From NCBI GenBank assembly GCA_003255065.1, contig QAOA01002999.1, positions 124,001 through 188,000 of the forward strand: a stretch of DNA of 64,000 nucleotides, given 5' to 3'. The DNA is from Cercis canadensis (taxonomy: Eukaryota > Streptophyta > Magnoliopsida > Fabales > Fabaceae). Positions 12,027-23,055 of the stretch are shown here, piece by piece. The position numbers and the translations under genes were made by a program. Under the pieces are notes generated by a model. It ran no database searches and had not been told where the DNA came from. It saw only the letters and a program-made list of their open reading frames with translations. The first letter of the stretch is position 1; each line of letters starts with the position of its first letter.

Positions 12027-12027
12027 N

Positions 12028-12739
12028 TCAAGAACATCGGGTAAGATGCATGTCATTGATATTCTGAGAAAAGAATATTAATTCTTGGTGAGACTTTGGG
12101 GAATAAATAGTGAAAAATTAAAATTTTATTTTCTATTAAGTAGATAGAATTAGAGTTTTTGACTAGAAATATTAGAAGAATAAATATTTAAATATGAGAT
12201 CTTAATTTTTTTGCACCATTACTGATATGAGAATATTGTGGTGAGACTTTAAGGTAAAAAATCAACTTAGTGAAAAAATAAAAATTAATGACATAATATT
12301 GTTTGATGCATTATTAATTATCTCACTTTTCTCTCTCCTTTTTTTCATTTTTTATTTATATTCTTACCAAATGCAATCTAAATCATGTCTGATCTAGAAG
12401 TTAAATGAATAAAAGGAATGAAATAAATTAAACTTATTTGTAAACATCTAATAAGTTTGGAAAATATTTACCTACATGCAAGATTCACAGTTATATATTC
12501 AATCTTAGAGTCACAGTCAAAGTATTAAAAAAAATTTGTAATACGATTAATTTATGCCTTACTGAATTGTTTGATCTTTTAAGCTAATAATGCCAATTTC
12601 ATCAATTAAGTGTTGGACATATAAATGGTACAATTATCTTAATGCTTATTTCATTAGCGAAAAAGAAAAGGCATAATATACTTGTTTAATCTTCATGATT
12701 ATATGTTATAGAAATGACCAAAAACGTATATTTCATAGA
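12028..12739. other. AT-rich gene-free stretch
   Basis: Nothing recognised. It follows directly from the break in the tandem array. Confidence 0.45.
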
Positions 12740-13060
12740 TGGATAGTGTAGATACCCAATATCTGGCCCAATATCACTAGGCTCATCCAGCCATAGGCCC
12801 ATACCAACAAACTTATATATGCCTCCCACATCCTCTAGACTCATATATAAAAGACCTCCTCCAGGATAGGTATAGAACTTTTCGCAAGAACCCAATAGAA
12901 TATTTTTATTAACTCGGATATAACTAACTTAAGCATCGGAGCTCGGGTCATACACCAATTTCCTGGCTCTTCTTTGTTTGTAAGCCCAGGGCAGCTGCAT
13001 TGTGTTCTCTGGATTTGCGTGCTGGTCCAAAATAGGCATCGTCAGATAGTAATACGTATA
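12740..13060 (+). mobile_element. Possible LTR fragment (retroelement fossil)
   Basis: A TATA-like TATATAAAAGACC at about 12845 is followed by AACTTAAGCATCGGAG and TTTGTAAGCCCAGGGCAG. These are word types often seen in plant LTR or leader regions (TGACTTAAGCATCGGAG-like motif). No coding domain and no second LTR are present. It is an old fragment, identified only tentatively. Confidence 0.35.
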
Positions 13061-13267
13061 CTCAATAATATAAGTGGTTAAGTTGTACACAAACTCTTAA
13101 ACTAGAAAACATATCTTACAATATATACACTGATAAACTCTAGCCACATAAACCAAATAATACATGAAGCACTAACTACCTTTAACGTATACCTTATCAA
13201 GGTTTTCTGGTTTAAGAGTACGGTGTTTCTATCTTATACTCTTTGAACTTCTAAGTCGATATTTTTT

Positions 13268-13485
13268 GGGAGGTTTTTTAAATATTTTAAATATTTATGT
13301 AGTATGTCATATCATATGAGAATAGAAAATGAGTGAATGACATGTGTACAAGTTAACTATTTTAAGTTTGTTTGAGAAAATAAGATAAATTATATTTATA
13401 TATAATAAAATATAAAAATTATGTATGTTTGTCACGTCAGTATAGTATGATATACTCATGTGGTATCATAAAATTCATGTATTTT
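13268..13485. repeat. MITE-like dispersed repeat, copy 2
   Basis: Second copy of the element at about 8854-9064, sharing the ordered words ATTTATGTAGTATGTCAT, TTAACTATTTTAAGTTTG and AATTATGTATGTTTGTCACG. Here it is not embedded in TA repeats, so the ends are a little clearer (GGTTTTTTAAATATT on the left, TCATGTATTTTTTAC on the right). No target duplication was settled. Confidence 0.55.
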
Positions 13486-15039
13486 TTACTGTTTTAACTT
13501 TAAATTGTATAATATTAACAAATCTAACATAATTAAATTTTATTAAATTAATGTTTAAATATACAAAAAAAATAAAATAAATTCTGTATAATTTAATCCA
13601 TGTTAACTGTCCTAATATGTTATAATTTAGAGCTAAAATAATAAAAAAAATTATTTAGATGTGACATAAGTCACATCTTTAAGAGTATTGTGTACAACTC
13701 AATTACTTATACTATATATATATATATATTTTCAAATGCACCGTTTGGCAAAACTTAATACCAATTAACCGAGAAAAAATAGTTAAAATAGCTCAAGAAA
13801 TATCATAGCTGGGTGGGACAGAAGTATATTCGATGGAACATGGACGAGGACACTTATGGTAATTCAACTTGATAGAATCCAGTGACCTTTCGTTGTCAGC
13901 GGGTTCAGCAATTCTTAGTTTATGACCTCATAAAAGACGAAGTAGCTTGCGTAAGCTCACTGGTGACTATGGCCCAAAAAAGAAACCCCTCACTTCCTTA
14001 ATTGAGTGCGTTTGATTCTAATTCACCTAATAATTTTAGGATTATAATAAAAATATTAAAAATTAAATTTTTAGTATGTATTGAAATATTTAATTATTTA
14101 TAAAATGTATTAAGAATATAATATTAGAAAATGTGTCAAAAACATATATTTAAATTTTTGTCAAATTTAATTATTTTTTATTATATTAAATTTAAATTAT
14201 ACCTATTATTTTAATATTTAAATATCATTAAATAATTAAAATTTTTAAATTTTTATAATAATACTAAAATGACACTATAAATTTTAAAGAAAAGTCTAAA
14301 AAATCTTTTTTAACTATATTGTATGTCCGATTTATTCTTAAAACTAAACAAAATTACAAAAAAACTTCTTAAACTATAAAAATGTATAGAAAAGTATGAC
14401 CAAAAAATAATATTTAAAATTTTTCATTTTTTACCTCTAACAAGTATTTATTTTTAGAAGTTGACCTATTTTTTAACCTATTCAGGTTTCTTTTTATATT
14501 TACCTCATTTTTTAATTAAAATTTATAAATTATATACTATTTTAAAGTTTGTAAAATTTATAATAATATTTTATTTTTAATTTTAAGATTAAAGCTCAAT
14601 GAAACACAAAAGGCAGCAAAAATAAGCACGAAAAGCTTGAACTTTGATTTGTACAGAGCAAATCGTTAATCGTCAACGCAAAGCAACAGAGCAAAGTGGT
14701 AAATTCTAATGGCCCATTTCTCATAACCCAAAGAAAATAAATAAAGTTTGAATATGCTTTTACCAATCATAACAAAAAACCTATAATTCGTGCTGCTTTG
14801 CAATCGATTGTGGTCAAATGCCTTTCAATCAAGCTTGTCAAATCCGCAAGGAGAAAGTGATGAAAACCCCTTTGTCCGTTTGTCATTATACCTCGTCTTT
14901 CTAAGGAATAGTTGAGATTAGAGAATGAGTGGAGGGCGATATTCTTTACGGCGGTGGGAAAAAGGACCAGTGAGGAATGGAGTTTTGCAACGTGAACATA
15001 ATGGAATATTATTGTTTTGCCTTAAATTTTTTTAAATAT
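13486..15039. other. AT-rich gene-free stretch
   Basis: No gene recognised. Two pieces (about 13740-14000 and 14585-14995) are less AT-rich but hold no convincing reading frame. The left 9-bp target duplication of the next element, TACTGTTTA, is at 15040-15048. Confidence 0.45.
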
Positions 15040-15309
15040 TACTGTTTAGGTAAATTTACAGTAATAATACTGTTTAGAAAAATAATTACGGATTTAGGTT
15101 AGTTTTGAAAGTATTTACGGAAGTGGGTTAGTTTTTCTTGCTAAAAAATGTTGAAGCGTTTTATCTAAAAAAACGCTAAAGGAAACCGCGTTTTTAACAC
15201 AAAACGCGAAAATAGAACTGCGTTTTACTAAAAAAAACGTGGATTGGATTAGTTTAAAACGCTGAATCGATTTAAAAAGGGGAGGGCGGAAATGTGAGAA
15301 AGAAACGTG

Positions 15310-15470
15310 GTTTGAAAGAGAGTTTATTGACTAAAACTCTCTTTCAAAGAGCGTTTTAATCAATAAACTCTCTTTCAAACCGAGTTTATTGACTAAAACT
15401 CTATTTCAAACAGCGTTTTAGTCAATAAACTCTCTTTCAAACCGCGTTTTAGTCAATAAACTCTAAAACC
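15310..15470. repeat. Alternating palindromic mini-repeats in the left MULE arm
   Basis: Short units of the form AAACTCTCTTTCAAA followed by GCGTTTTAGTCAATA (and their reverse complements, TTTATTGACTAAAACTC) alternate four or five times. The right arm has only about two (16748-16805), which accounts for most of the length difference between the arms. The alternation of sense and antisense units could extrude small hairpins. Confidence 0.8.
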
Positions 15471-16745
15471 TAATCGTGAAAACCCTAAACCCAAGTCCAA
15501 AAACCCATAACTTAAACCCTAAACCCTAATCCCCAAAACCAAACTCCAAACCCTATCCTTTGAACCCTAATTTCCAAACCCTAAATCTCAAATAATAAAC
15601 CTCAAACTCTAATCCCTTTATTATAATCTCAATTTCAAAACCCTAATCTCTTAACCCTAAATCATAAACCCTAAACCACAATCCTCAAATACTAAACCCT
15701 AACCCAAAATGCTAATCTATGAACCTAAACTCTAAAAACCCTAAACCCAAGTCGTAAAAACTCTAATATCAAACCCTAAACTTTAAAATCAAAATCCTAA
15801 CCCTAAACACCAAACTAACAAAATTAGTTCCCTAAACCTCAAAATTTATCACTTAACCCTAAATCCTAATATTTAAACTACAAACCCCAAACTCTATTCT
15901 TAAACTCAAAAACCTAACTCCAAATCACAAAACCCAAAATGGTATACTATAACTCAAAACCTTATTATTCGAACCCTAAACCTCAAATAATAAACCTCAA
16001 ACCCTAATCCCTTAATTCTAATCTCATACTTCAACCCTTAACCTTTAAACTATAAATCCTAAACCTTAAACCCCATTCCTCAAATGCTAAACCCTAACCC
16101 AAAACCCTAATCTCCTAACCCTAACCCTAACTCCAAGTTTTAAAACCCAACACTTAAAAAGTCAAACACAAAAAATGAGTTGTCCAAACCCTAAATCCTA
16201 AAAATTAATCTTTTTACCCTAAACCCCAAAATTTAAACTATAAATTCTAAACTCTATTCTGAAACCCCAAATCATAAACTTTAAATCTCAAAACTTAACT
16301 CCAAAGCACAAACCCCAAATGGTATACCATAACTCTAAATTTCAAATTCTAAGCTTTAAATATAAACTCTAAACCTTAATCTCAAACCCTAAATCTTGAA
16401 CCCTAAATCGTAACCTCAAATTTTAAATTTTAAATCTTAAACCCCAAAGCCCATCATACACTAATCTCAAATCCAAAATATTAAACCCTAAATTAAATAG
16501 CATTTTGGGTTAGGGTTTAGCATTTAAGGATTGTAGTTTAGGGTTTATGATTTAGGGTTAAGAGATTAGGGTTTTGAAATTGAGATTATAATAAAGGGAT
16601 TAGAGTTTGAGGTTTATTATTTGAGATTTAGGGTTTGGAAATTAGGGTTCAAATGATAGGGTTTGGAGTTTGGTTTTGGAGATTAGGGTTTAAGTTATAG
16701 GTTTTTGGACTTAGGTTTAGGGTTTTCACGATTAGGCTTTAGGGT
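15470..16745. repeat. Degenerate telomere-like array inside the MULE
   Basis: About 1.25 kb of CCCTAAA/AACCCTAAT-like words, each degraded, on the C-rich strand from 15470 to about 16495, switching to the G-rich strand (GGGTTTAGGGTTTATG style) from 16498 to 16745 because that part is the inverted arm. The C-rich part has a longer period: CTCAAATAATAAAC recurs at 15587 and 15982 (395 bp), and TGGTATAC at about 15940 and 16320 (380 bp). It is an interstitial telomere-like array carried by a transposon, not a chromosome end. Confidence 0.85.
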
Positions 16746-17071
16746 TATTTGACTAAAACGCTGTTTGAAAGAGAGTTTTAGTCAATAAACTCTCTTTCAA
16801 ACCACGTTTCTTTCACACATTTTCGCCCTCCCCTTTTTAAATTGATTCAGCGTTTTAAACTAACCCAATCCGCGTTTTCTTTAGTAAAACGCAGTTCTAT
16901 TTTTGCGTTTTGTGTTAAAAACGCGGTTTCCTTTAGCATTTTTTAGATAAAATGCTTCAACGTTTTTTAGCAAAAAAAACTAACCCACTTCCGTAAATAC
17001 TTTTAAAACTAACCTAAATCAGTAATTACTTTTCCAAATAGTATTATTACTGTAAATTTGCCTACTGTTTA

Positions 17072-18253
17072 GTCATATTTTTATTTATTATCTTATAAAT
17101 TATAATATGACCTATAATTATTTATTAATCACATAATGTACGTGACACATATTCATTTTTATCCATTAATAGATAATCGTTTGGGATTTGGGAGTATTTA
17201 TCTATTTTTATAGTTTAAAGAAATTTTTTTGTAACTTTTTTAATTTTGGGATAAACTGCAGATATTCTATAATTAGAGTTTTTTTTTTTATTTTCTTCTA
17301 AATTTTACTAAAATTTACCCAAAACCTTTCTAAGAGGGAATGAAGGATATCTCCCCAAAAGAAAAACCATTGATGACGTAAAATATAAAAAATGCCCCTT
17401 CGCTTCTATCAAATTTCTGATTTTGTGGAAAAAAAAAAACCTAGAAATTGGCTCTAATAAAGGATAAAAAAAAAATTAAAATAAAATATTAACGTTTTAA
17501 AAATGCACACGTATGCCTAGGGATACTACAGAGTCGGTGGAGACTCACGGCTTTTACAAGATACTTGGCAATTTTTCGAAAAGAGAGGGTTCTTCTCGTT
17601 ACGTGGCAGATGCTCAACGGCCAGATTAGATCTTTACAGTCCGTGAAACAAGCCGCGTCGGACTTAAAAGGCCTTGTTTCCTACAGCAGAAAGATTAAAA
17701 AATGATTGAAAAAAGAAAAAAAAAAGAAAAAACACGCTCACTCAGTGGCAGCTAAGCCGGTGAGTGAATGACCGGTAACTTGAAGTCCCCGTTTCCTACC
17801 TTGAATCCGAATAAAACGGTTGACTTGGATCCGAGCGTGACATCTACTTTTCAGCAGTGAAGTCCCGTTTCCTTACCTGCAAGAAAAAAGAAAATTTAGA
17901 ATATTAAGCAACTAACAAAAACTTTTTAGTTAAAATTTCAACCAAAAAATTGAGTAAAAATAGTTGAAGATATAAGAAAATACATGTATTGACTTATAAA
18001 TGAATAGGTAATCAAACAATTAATAGGATATTAAAAAAGTGGTTAGCCCATGCGATAACTCATCCTCTTTGAAGCATAATATTTGGGTAAATTGACTTAA
18101 ATAATATAATTTTATAAACTAATTATGTAAAAAAATATTTTTTAAAGTATTTATGTAAAATGATTAATTTTAATTATTTTAATATTTGACAAACGGATAA
18201 CAATGATCACATTAAATGAGAGATAACGTAATGCGATAGAACATGCTACTTTC
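17072..18253. other. Gene-free stretch upstream of the TPR gene
   Basis: No gene supported. From 17500 to 17880 the sequence is richer in GC and includes stress-promoter-like words (CACGCTCACTCAG, CGGTTGACTTGG with a W-box TTGAC, GTTACGTGGCAG). This may be a distal regulatory segment, but the TPR gene start is 1.8 kb away and a MITE lies between them. Confidence 0.35.
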
Positions 18254-18746
18254 CTTTAAAGTGGGCTTTTTGACATGAATATTACACTTTACAAATAAAT
18301 TTACCAATTTATAACAATTTTTAATTTAATTACCTAAATATTACAATTTTTAAATAATTAAAAATAAAATAAAAAACTATAATCAACATATGGGAACCAG
18401 CAAATACGCCAATAGCTAAGTGGCATGTCTAAGTCGGACACACTGATAGTCTCATAGCGTGTTCTTTCTTATTGTCTTATATAAGAATAAAAAAAAAAGT
18501 TATTGGCGTATCCCAAGTTAGTCAAAATTAGAGGTAGAAAATTTGACTATGAAGAACGCCAAATGGCTATTGGCGTGTCCCATGTAGACATGTCGTGTAG
18601 CCATTGACGTGTCAAGTAGTCTTCACATGTTTAAAAAGTTTTTTTTTTAAAAAAAGTATAATATTTAGATAATTAAATTTAAAAATATGATAAATATATA
18701 ATTTTATTGTTAAAATATAATATTCAGGTTAACTAGTCTTTAGAGT
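18254..18746. mobile_element. MULE-type MITE (GACACGCC-centre family), copy 1
   Basis: The body, 18263-18737 (475 bp), is flanked by CTTTAAAGT (18254-18262) and CTTTAGAGT (18738-18746), a 9-bp target duplication with one mismatch. The left end starts GGGCTTTTTGACATGAATAT; the right end, reversed, has CCTGAATATTATATTTTAAC. The arms are AT-rich and the middle is GC-rich with repeated, inverted words such as TTGGCGTGTCCCATG and TACGCCAATAGC. It shares its layout with 23939-24483 and 37070-37541. Confidence 0.75.
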
Positions 18747-19009
18747 CTATTTTTAAAATTTGTGAAATATTAAAAATTTTAAAATTGTTATTTTTACATA
18801 AATAATTTAAAAATTATTTATTTTGCATAAATAATTTATAAACTTATATTATTTAAGTTTTACTATATACCTTTAAATTAAAAAAAAATAAAATTAAAGA
18901 CCCAAATAACCCATTTGCAATACTTGAATCCGAATACATATTATATGACTATTGAGCCAGTTCAACCGGTTGCACGCTCTGATATTTTCTCCTTTGCAGA
19001 GCTCGTCTT

Positions 19010-19020
19010 GTATATATAAC
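19010..19020 (+). promoter_or_regulatory. TATA box of the TPR gene
   Basis: TATATATAAC lies 30-odd bases before a pyrimidine-rich stretch (about 19040) and about 670 bases before the ATG. The position fits a transcript with a long leader and a leader intron. Confidence 0.5.
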
Positions 19021-19154
19021 TACTCCCATGCGCGTTTTTTCTGTTTGATAAAGTGAAGCTACGGCTGTACTTCGCTTGAGGTGTCGTATGTAAATCTTCG
19101 CCGGAGTTTAATCGGAGAAATCACATCCAACTCCGTTCCGTTGAAGCAATCAGA

Positions 19155-19441
19155 GTAAGTTGGTTTTCTGGCAGTTTATTCTCTTGGGATCTCCTCCTCC
19201 TCGATTTTCGTGCACTCGCACTGGTCTTGGGTTGCGTTATTTGGATCCGATTTTCCTGGAAAAAACCAATGATTAGCTATGGTGCTACTGGTTGTGATTA
19301 TTGAAGTTCTTGTATTTTGAATATAACTAGAGAAAACAAGAAAATTTCAAATGGGGTTTTCATTTTCTAAGAGTGAAAGCATATTTATTTATTTCTGTTG
19401 TGGGTTTTGCTTATGTGATTGTTTGCTGCTTTGATTTTCAG
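19155..19441 (+). other. Probable 5'-leader intron of the TPR gene
   Basis: The donor CAGA|GTAAGT at 19155 and the acceptor TTGATTTTCAG ending at 19441 enclose 287 T-rich bases between the TATA box and the start codon. Leader introns are common in plant genes. RNA evidence is not available here. Confidence 0.45.
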
Positions 19442-19681
19442 GTTGGAGTGAGTTTAAAGGAAGAAAGGCGAAGACTCTTCATTAAAATTTTCTTTTTTGG
19501 TTCCGAAACGTTCCGAGATTTCCCATTGGTGAAGGCTCTGAAAGTTCATCTTTTGGCGCAACCCAGTTCTTTCCCATCCCAAACCCCAAATCACTATCTT
19601 TTTTATCTTTTTCTCGGTCTATAAACCTTAATTCCCTTTTGCTTTCTCTTTAATTTTAATTTTAACCCTGAAAGCTGAGAA

Positions 19682-22259
19682 ATGGGAGTTAAGGTAGCTA
19701 CGACCTGTTTGCAATGGTCGCAGCAAGTTCTTCCTCATTCCCCGTCTTCTTCCCAAACTCTAGCCTCTGCAATTTCATCTCCTTCGTCAAAACGACGAAA
19801 CCGCAGCAATGGAGGAGCTCTAGGGTGCCGATTCGTGCATCGATTGGACCGGTCCAATTTTCTTGGTGCGCAACCGAACCGGCTTTACAGGTCTCGATCG
19901 TGTGAGAATCCACTATCCACAGCTCGGACCATTAAAAGGGCTTGCAGTGCAAACTTAGAATCCTTCTCACATGAAGAATTCGTGAAAAAGATTGAAGATT
20001 TAGCTCTCAGATTCCAGCTTTCTGATGATAGCAGTAATGCCATAGATTCAGAATCGGAGAATTTCTCTGTTTCCAGAGACGATAATGGGAATTTCAGTGA
20101 AGAATCCTCCAGAATCAATTTTGTACAGGATCAATCACAAAATCCAGTTTCGAATCTCGACACTATCGAGCCTCTATGGTCGGAAATCCGGCAAGACCCG
20201 CTGGATTGGAGCGGCGAAGACATTATTCCGGCGAATATCGAGAGGAAAGCGAACAGTGTTGATCTTCCATTTTCCCTTAGAATCATTAAGAAGAAATTGC
20301 AGTGGAAAGAAGGGTTTAGAGAGACAGGGGAATCTGCTTCTTGCTCTGTAAAGAAAGCTTTCTCTTCTATGGTGTTTATAATTCAGGAGCTTCATAGTTA
20401 CAGTCTACAAATGAGGGAGCTTCTCTTCTATGAAGATTTACAAGGGATTATCGCTCGGGTACAGAAAGAAATGCACGCTTCCTTTGTGTGGCTATTTCAG
20501 CAAGTTTTCTCTCACACACCAACTCTTATGGTCTATGTAATGATTCTTCTCGCAAATTTCACTGTATTTTCAATGGGTCATAACACCGCCATCGCCGCCA
20601 CTGCTCCGCCTTCTACGGCGGCGGCGGAGATTGCTTCAGTGAGTGAAATTCAGGAGGAGAAGCATCAGAAGTTTGATTCTTCAGCAATTAAGACATTTTC
20701 AGTGTCTTCTTCAAGTGGAAAAACCGCCTCCATTGGTGGAAACAACGGTGGCGGCGGGAAAGCTCGGCCAATGGCCAGCGGAACAGATGGCGGTGACTGG
20801 TTCGACCTGTCAGACCGGTATCAGACAATCGTCCCAGAAAGTGCTTCTCAGTTTTCCTCATTAGGGGCAGAGTCGGTGTCAGATCAAGAGACCAGTCAAG
20901 CAAAAGAGGAGAACCTCTGGAAATCAATAGTGGAAGAAGCTTCCAACATGCAAGCTCTTGACCACGACACAATGAAACGCTTCGTTTCACCCGTGTTGGC
21001 TAACATTGAATCCGACGAATATTCTGAGTATTTAAGAACAGAGCTTCTGTACCAGACAGAGTTATCCCTGGAACCAAACAATCCTCTTCTTCTAGCCAAC
21101 TATGCTCAGTTCCTCTACCTCGTTGCTCATGAATACGACAGGTACATATCTTTGAGCAATTTGTTCAAATTTCAGTTAAAATATAGGGAATTTCAGTTAA
21201 AATATAGGGAACCAAACCTCCTTAAAATATTATTGTCAAGTATCTTTAAGCTTTTTATGTTTTAACCACTTTCATCAATTTAATCAATTTAGAGTGTTCG
21301 TTTCGTCCATGATCTCGAATTTTCAAGTTAGAGTTTAGCCAAAAAAAAAAAATTTTGTATTTAAATCCAAACTCTTAACTAAAAATACCAAAAAAATATA
21401 TATATAACTTTAATAACTATTGTTCATGACTAAATTAGAAAAGAAAAGCCTTTTTTGTCCAATTGAATCTTGATAGGGANGCCATTTGTTCAAATTTCAG
21501 TTAAAATATAGGGAATTCTACCAGGAGGTATCAGATACTTCTTGCTACTAGAAAAACCTCCTTAAAATATTATTGTCAAGTATCTTTAAGCGTTTTATGT
21601 TTTAACCACTTTCATCAATTTAATCAATTTAGAGTGTTCGTTTCGTCCATGATCTCGAATTTTCAAGTTAGAGTTTAGCCAAAAAAAAAAAAAATTGTAT
21701 TTAAATCCAAACTCTTAACTAAAAATACCAAAAAAATATATATATAACTTTAATAACTATTGTTCATGACTAAATTAGAAAAGAAAAGCCTTTTTTGTCC
21801 AATTGAATCTTGATAGGGAAGTATGTGGGCTAGTTTCCCCTCACCACTGATTCATGAGTGGGATCTATCATCTTCCTCACGTGAATCCACGTGCATGATA
21901 ACAAAAATCTCCCACCAAAATCTGTTGACTTTGACTTTTATTTATGTATACTTTGAAATTTCTTATTTACATGTGAAAATTAGGTTCTGAATTTGTGGTT
22001 TGATTTGAACAGAGCGGAAGAGTACTTCAAGAGAGCGATAGGGGTGGAACCAAAGGATGCAGAGGCATACAATAAGTATGCAACCTTTCTTTGGAAAGTG
22101 AGGAACGATTTGTGGGCTGCAGAAGAGACCTATTTGGAAGCCATTTCGGCTGAACCCTCAAACTCTTTCTATGCTGCTAATTATGCTCATTTTCTATGGA
22201 ACACCGGTGCCGAGGACACGTGTTTTCCTCTCAGTTCCTCTGATAATGAAAATTGTTAG
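19682..22259 (+). CDS. TPR-repeat protein, likely organelle-targeted, two coding exons
   Basis: Joining 19682-21141 and 22013-22259 (GT-AG, codon split AG|A) gives 568 residues. The N-terminus is Ser/Arg-rich with few acidic residues, like a plastid or mitochondrial transit peptide. A hydrophobic helix (TLMVYVMILLANFTVF) lies near residues 279-297. Low-complexity Ala/Gly-rich linkers follow. Tetratricopeptide repeats fill about 455-555: NPLLLANYAQFLYL, AEEYFKRAI, AYNKYATFLWKV, AEETYLEAI and YAANYAHFLWNTG. TPRs form helical scaffolds for protein binding; the partner is unknown. It resembles the plant family I recall around Arabidopsis At1g07280, At2g29670 and At3g47080. The start is the first ATG after the leader, and MGVKVA is the family's usual opening. 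The 871-bp intron is inflated by a duplication around an N. Reading through the donor would give a false 527-residue protein. Confidence 0.9.
21142..22012 (+). other. Intron of the TPR gene with a duplication across an N
   Basis: The segments 21159-21479 and 21484-21819 are near-copies (both contain CCTCCTTAAAATATTATTG and TCCAATTGAATCTTGATAGG) joined at the N at 21480. They differ by a small insertion (TTCTACCAGGAGGTATCAGA in the right copy) and by A-run length, as two alleles would. An unmerged overlap is the simplest reading. Confidence 0.75.
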
Positions 22260-22899
22260 ATGCTCAGAGACTACTCTCAAAAAATTTAGTTGATTATAAC
22301 AGACAAGATTGAGAATAGAAAGATAAATAAAAATCTCTCTTTTTTGTGGAATTTGTAAGTTGTTTTCTTCTTTTTTGTGGGTTGGGACTTGGGGAGGTGA
22401 GAATGGAGGTGGTTGCCGTTTGACGACGGCGTTTTGGACGAGGGATGCACGTGTTGGAGCAAAGAAATTGGGAGCATGCTTGAGAAGTTGGTAACAAACG
22501 GCGGTGCGTTTAGCTTTAGCCTGTCTTCAATATAGCCTTCGAGATTTGTGGAGTGTGAATGGGGAAATGGACAAATGAAGATGAGGATGATTTCATTACT
22601 CATGAGGATTTGCTTTTGCACATATTATCAAGTTTCTTTTTTTATTTTTATTTTTTGGAAGACAGATTCACACGGCAAATTGTAATTTATCTTTTGTTAA
22701 TAGAATGCCGTTTTTGAATTAGTTATATATATATTAAGTTAAGAACCATCTTATAAAGTGGGAGAAATGCCTTCTTTTTCACGTGGGATTTGGCATGTAG
22801 ATATTTTTATGGGTTTCTGTTTTGCTTCCTCAAGCGTTGTTGGGTTAGTTCTAGACAATTCTTAGTGCATGTGGTGTATAATTATTTCGTTTTACAAAG
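22260..22899 (+). other. Likely 3' region of the TPR gene
   Basis: No coding frame continues after the TAG at 22257-22259. The first part (22260-22700) is moderately GC-rich and probably holds the 3' untranslated region. AATAAA-like words occur at about 22326 (GATAAATAAAAATC). The poly(A) site cannot be fixed. Confidence 0.4.
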
Positions 22900-22914
22900 A
22901 CATATAAAGCAAGC

Positions 22915-23055
22915 ATGTGAAGTTATATATGCTGGATCAAATCCTCGTATGTTTGTACTTGTTAGTTGTGATGTTATTATTAGCGACTTAAATGTTTATA
23001 ATTTTTTATATGAAAATTTATTGAAAAAGATATGTACATATATATTATAATATTA
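22915..23055 (+). repeat. Dispersed SINE-like repeat, copy 2
   Basis: Partner of 7205-7365. It has GGATCAAATCCTC (B-box-like), GTTGTGATGTTATTATTAG, GACTTAAATGTTT and a tail of ATATATATTATAATATT. The divergence between the two copies is high, so the insertions are old. Confidence 0.4.

Larger units (their letters stand above)
15040..17071. mobile_element. MULE-type element with long inverted arms and telomere-like core, with 9-bp target duplications
   Basis: The element body is 15049-17062. It starts GGTAAATTTACAGTAATAAT, and its right end reads GGCAAATTTACAGTAATAAT on the opposite strand. The flanks are exact 9-bp direct repeats TACTGTTTA (15040-15048 and 17063-17071), the target duplication size typical of Mutator-like elements. 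The inverted arms run from 15049 to 15714 (666 bp) and from 16498 to 17062 (565 bp). The spacer is 15715-16497. The inner half of both arms and the whole spacer are degenerate AAACCCTAA-type DNA. No transposase frame is present, so it is nonautonomous. A partial arm of the same family lies at 3571-3841. Confidence 0.9.

Noticed and set aside
15470-16745. A real telomere end or chromosome fusion point
   Set aside because: The repeats are heavily degenerate and lie inside an element with inverted arms and exact 9-bp target duplications, with ordinary sequence on both sides.
19682-21265. A single-exon 527-residue TPR protein
   Set aside because: The last 40 codons are intron sequence with a repeated low-quality translation; a clean donor at 21142 and acceptor before 22013 restore the TPR repeats.
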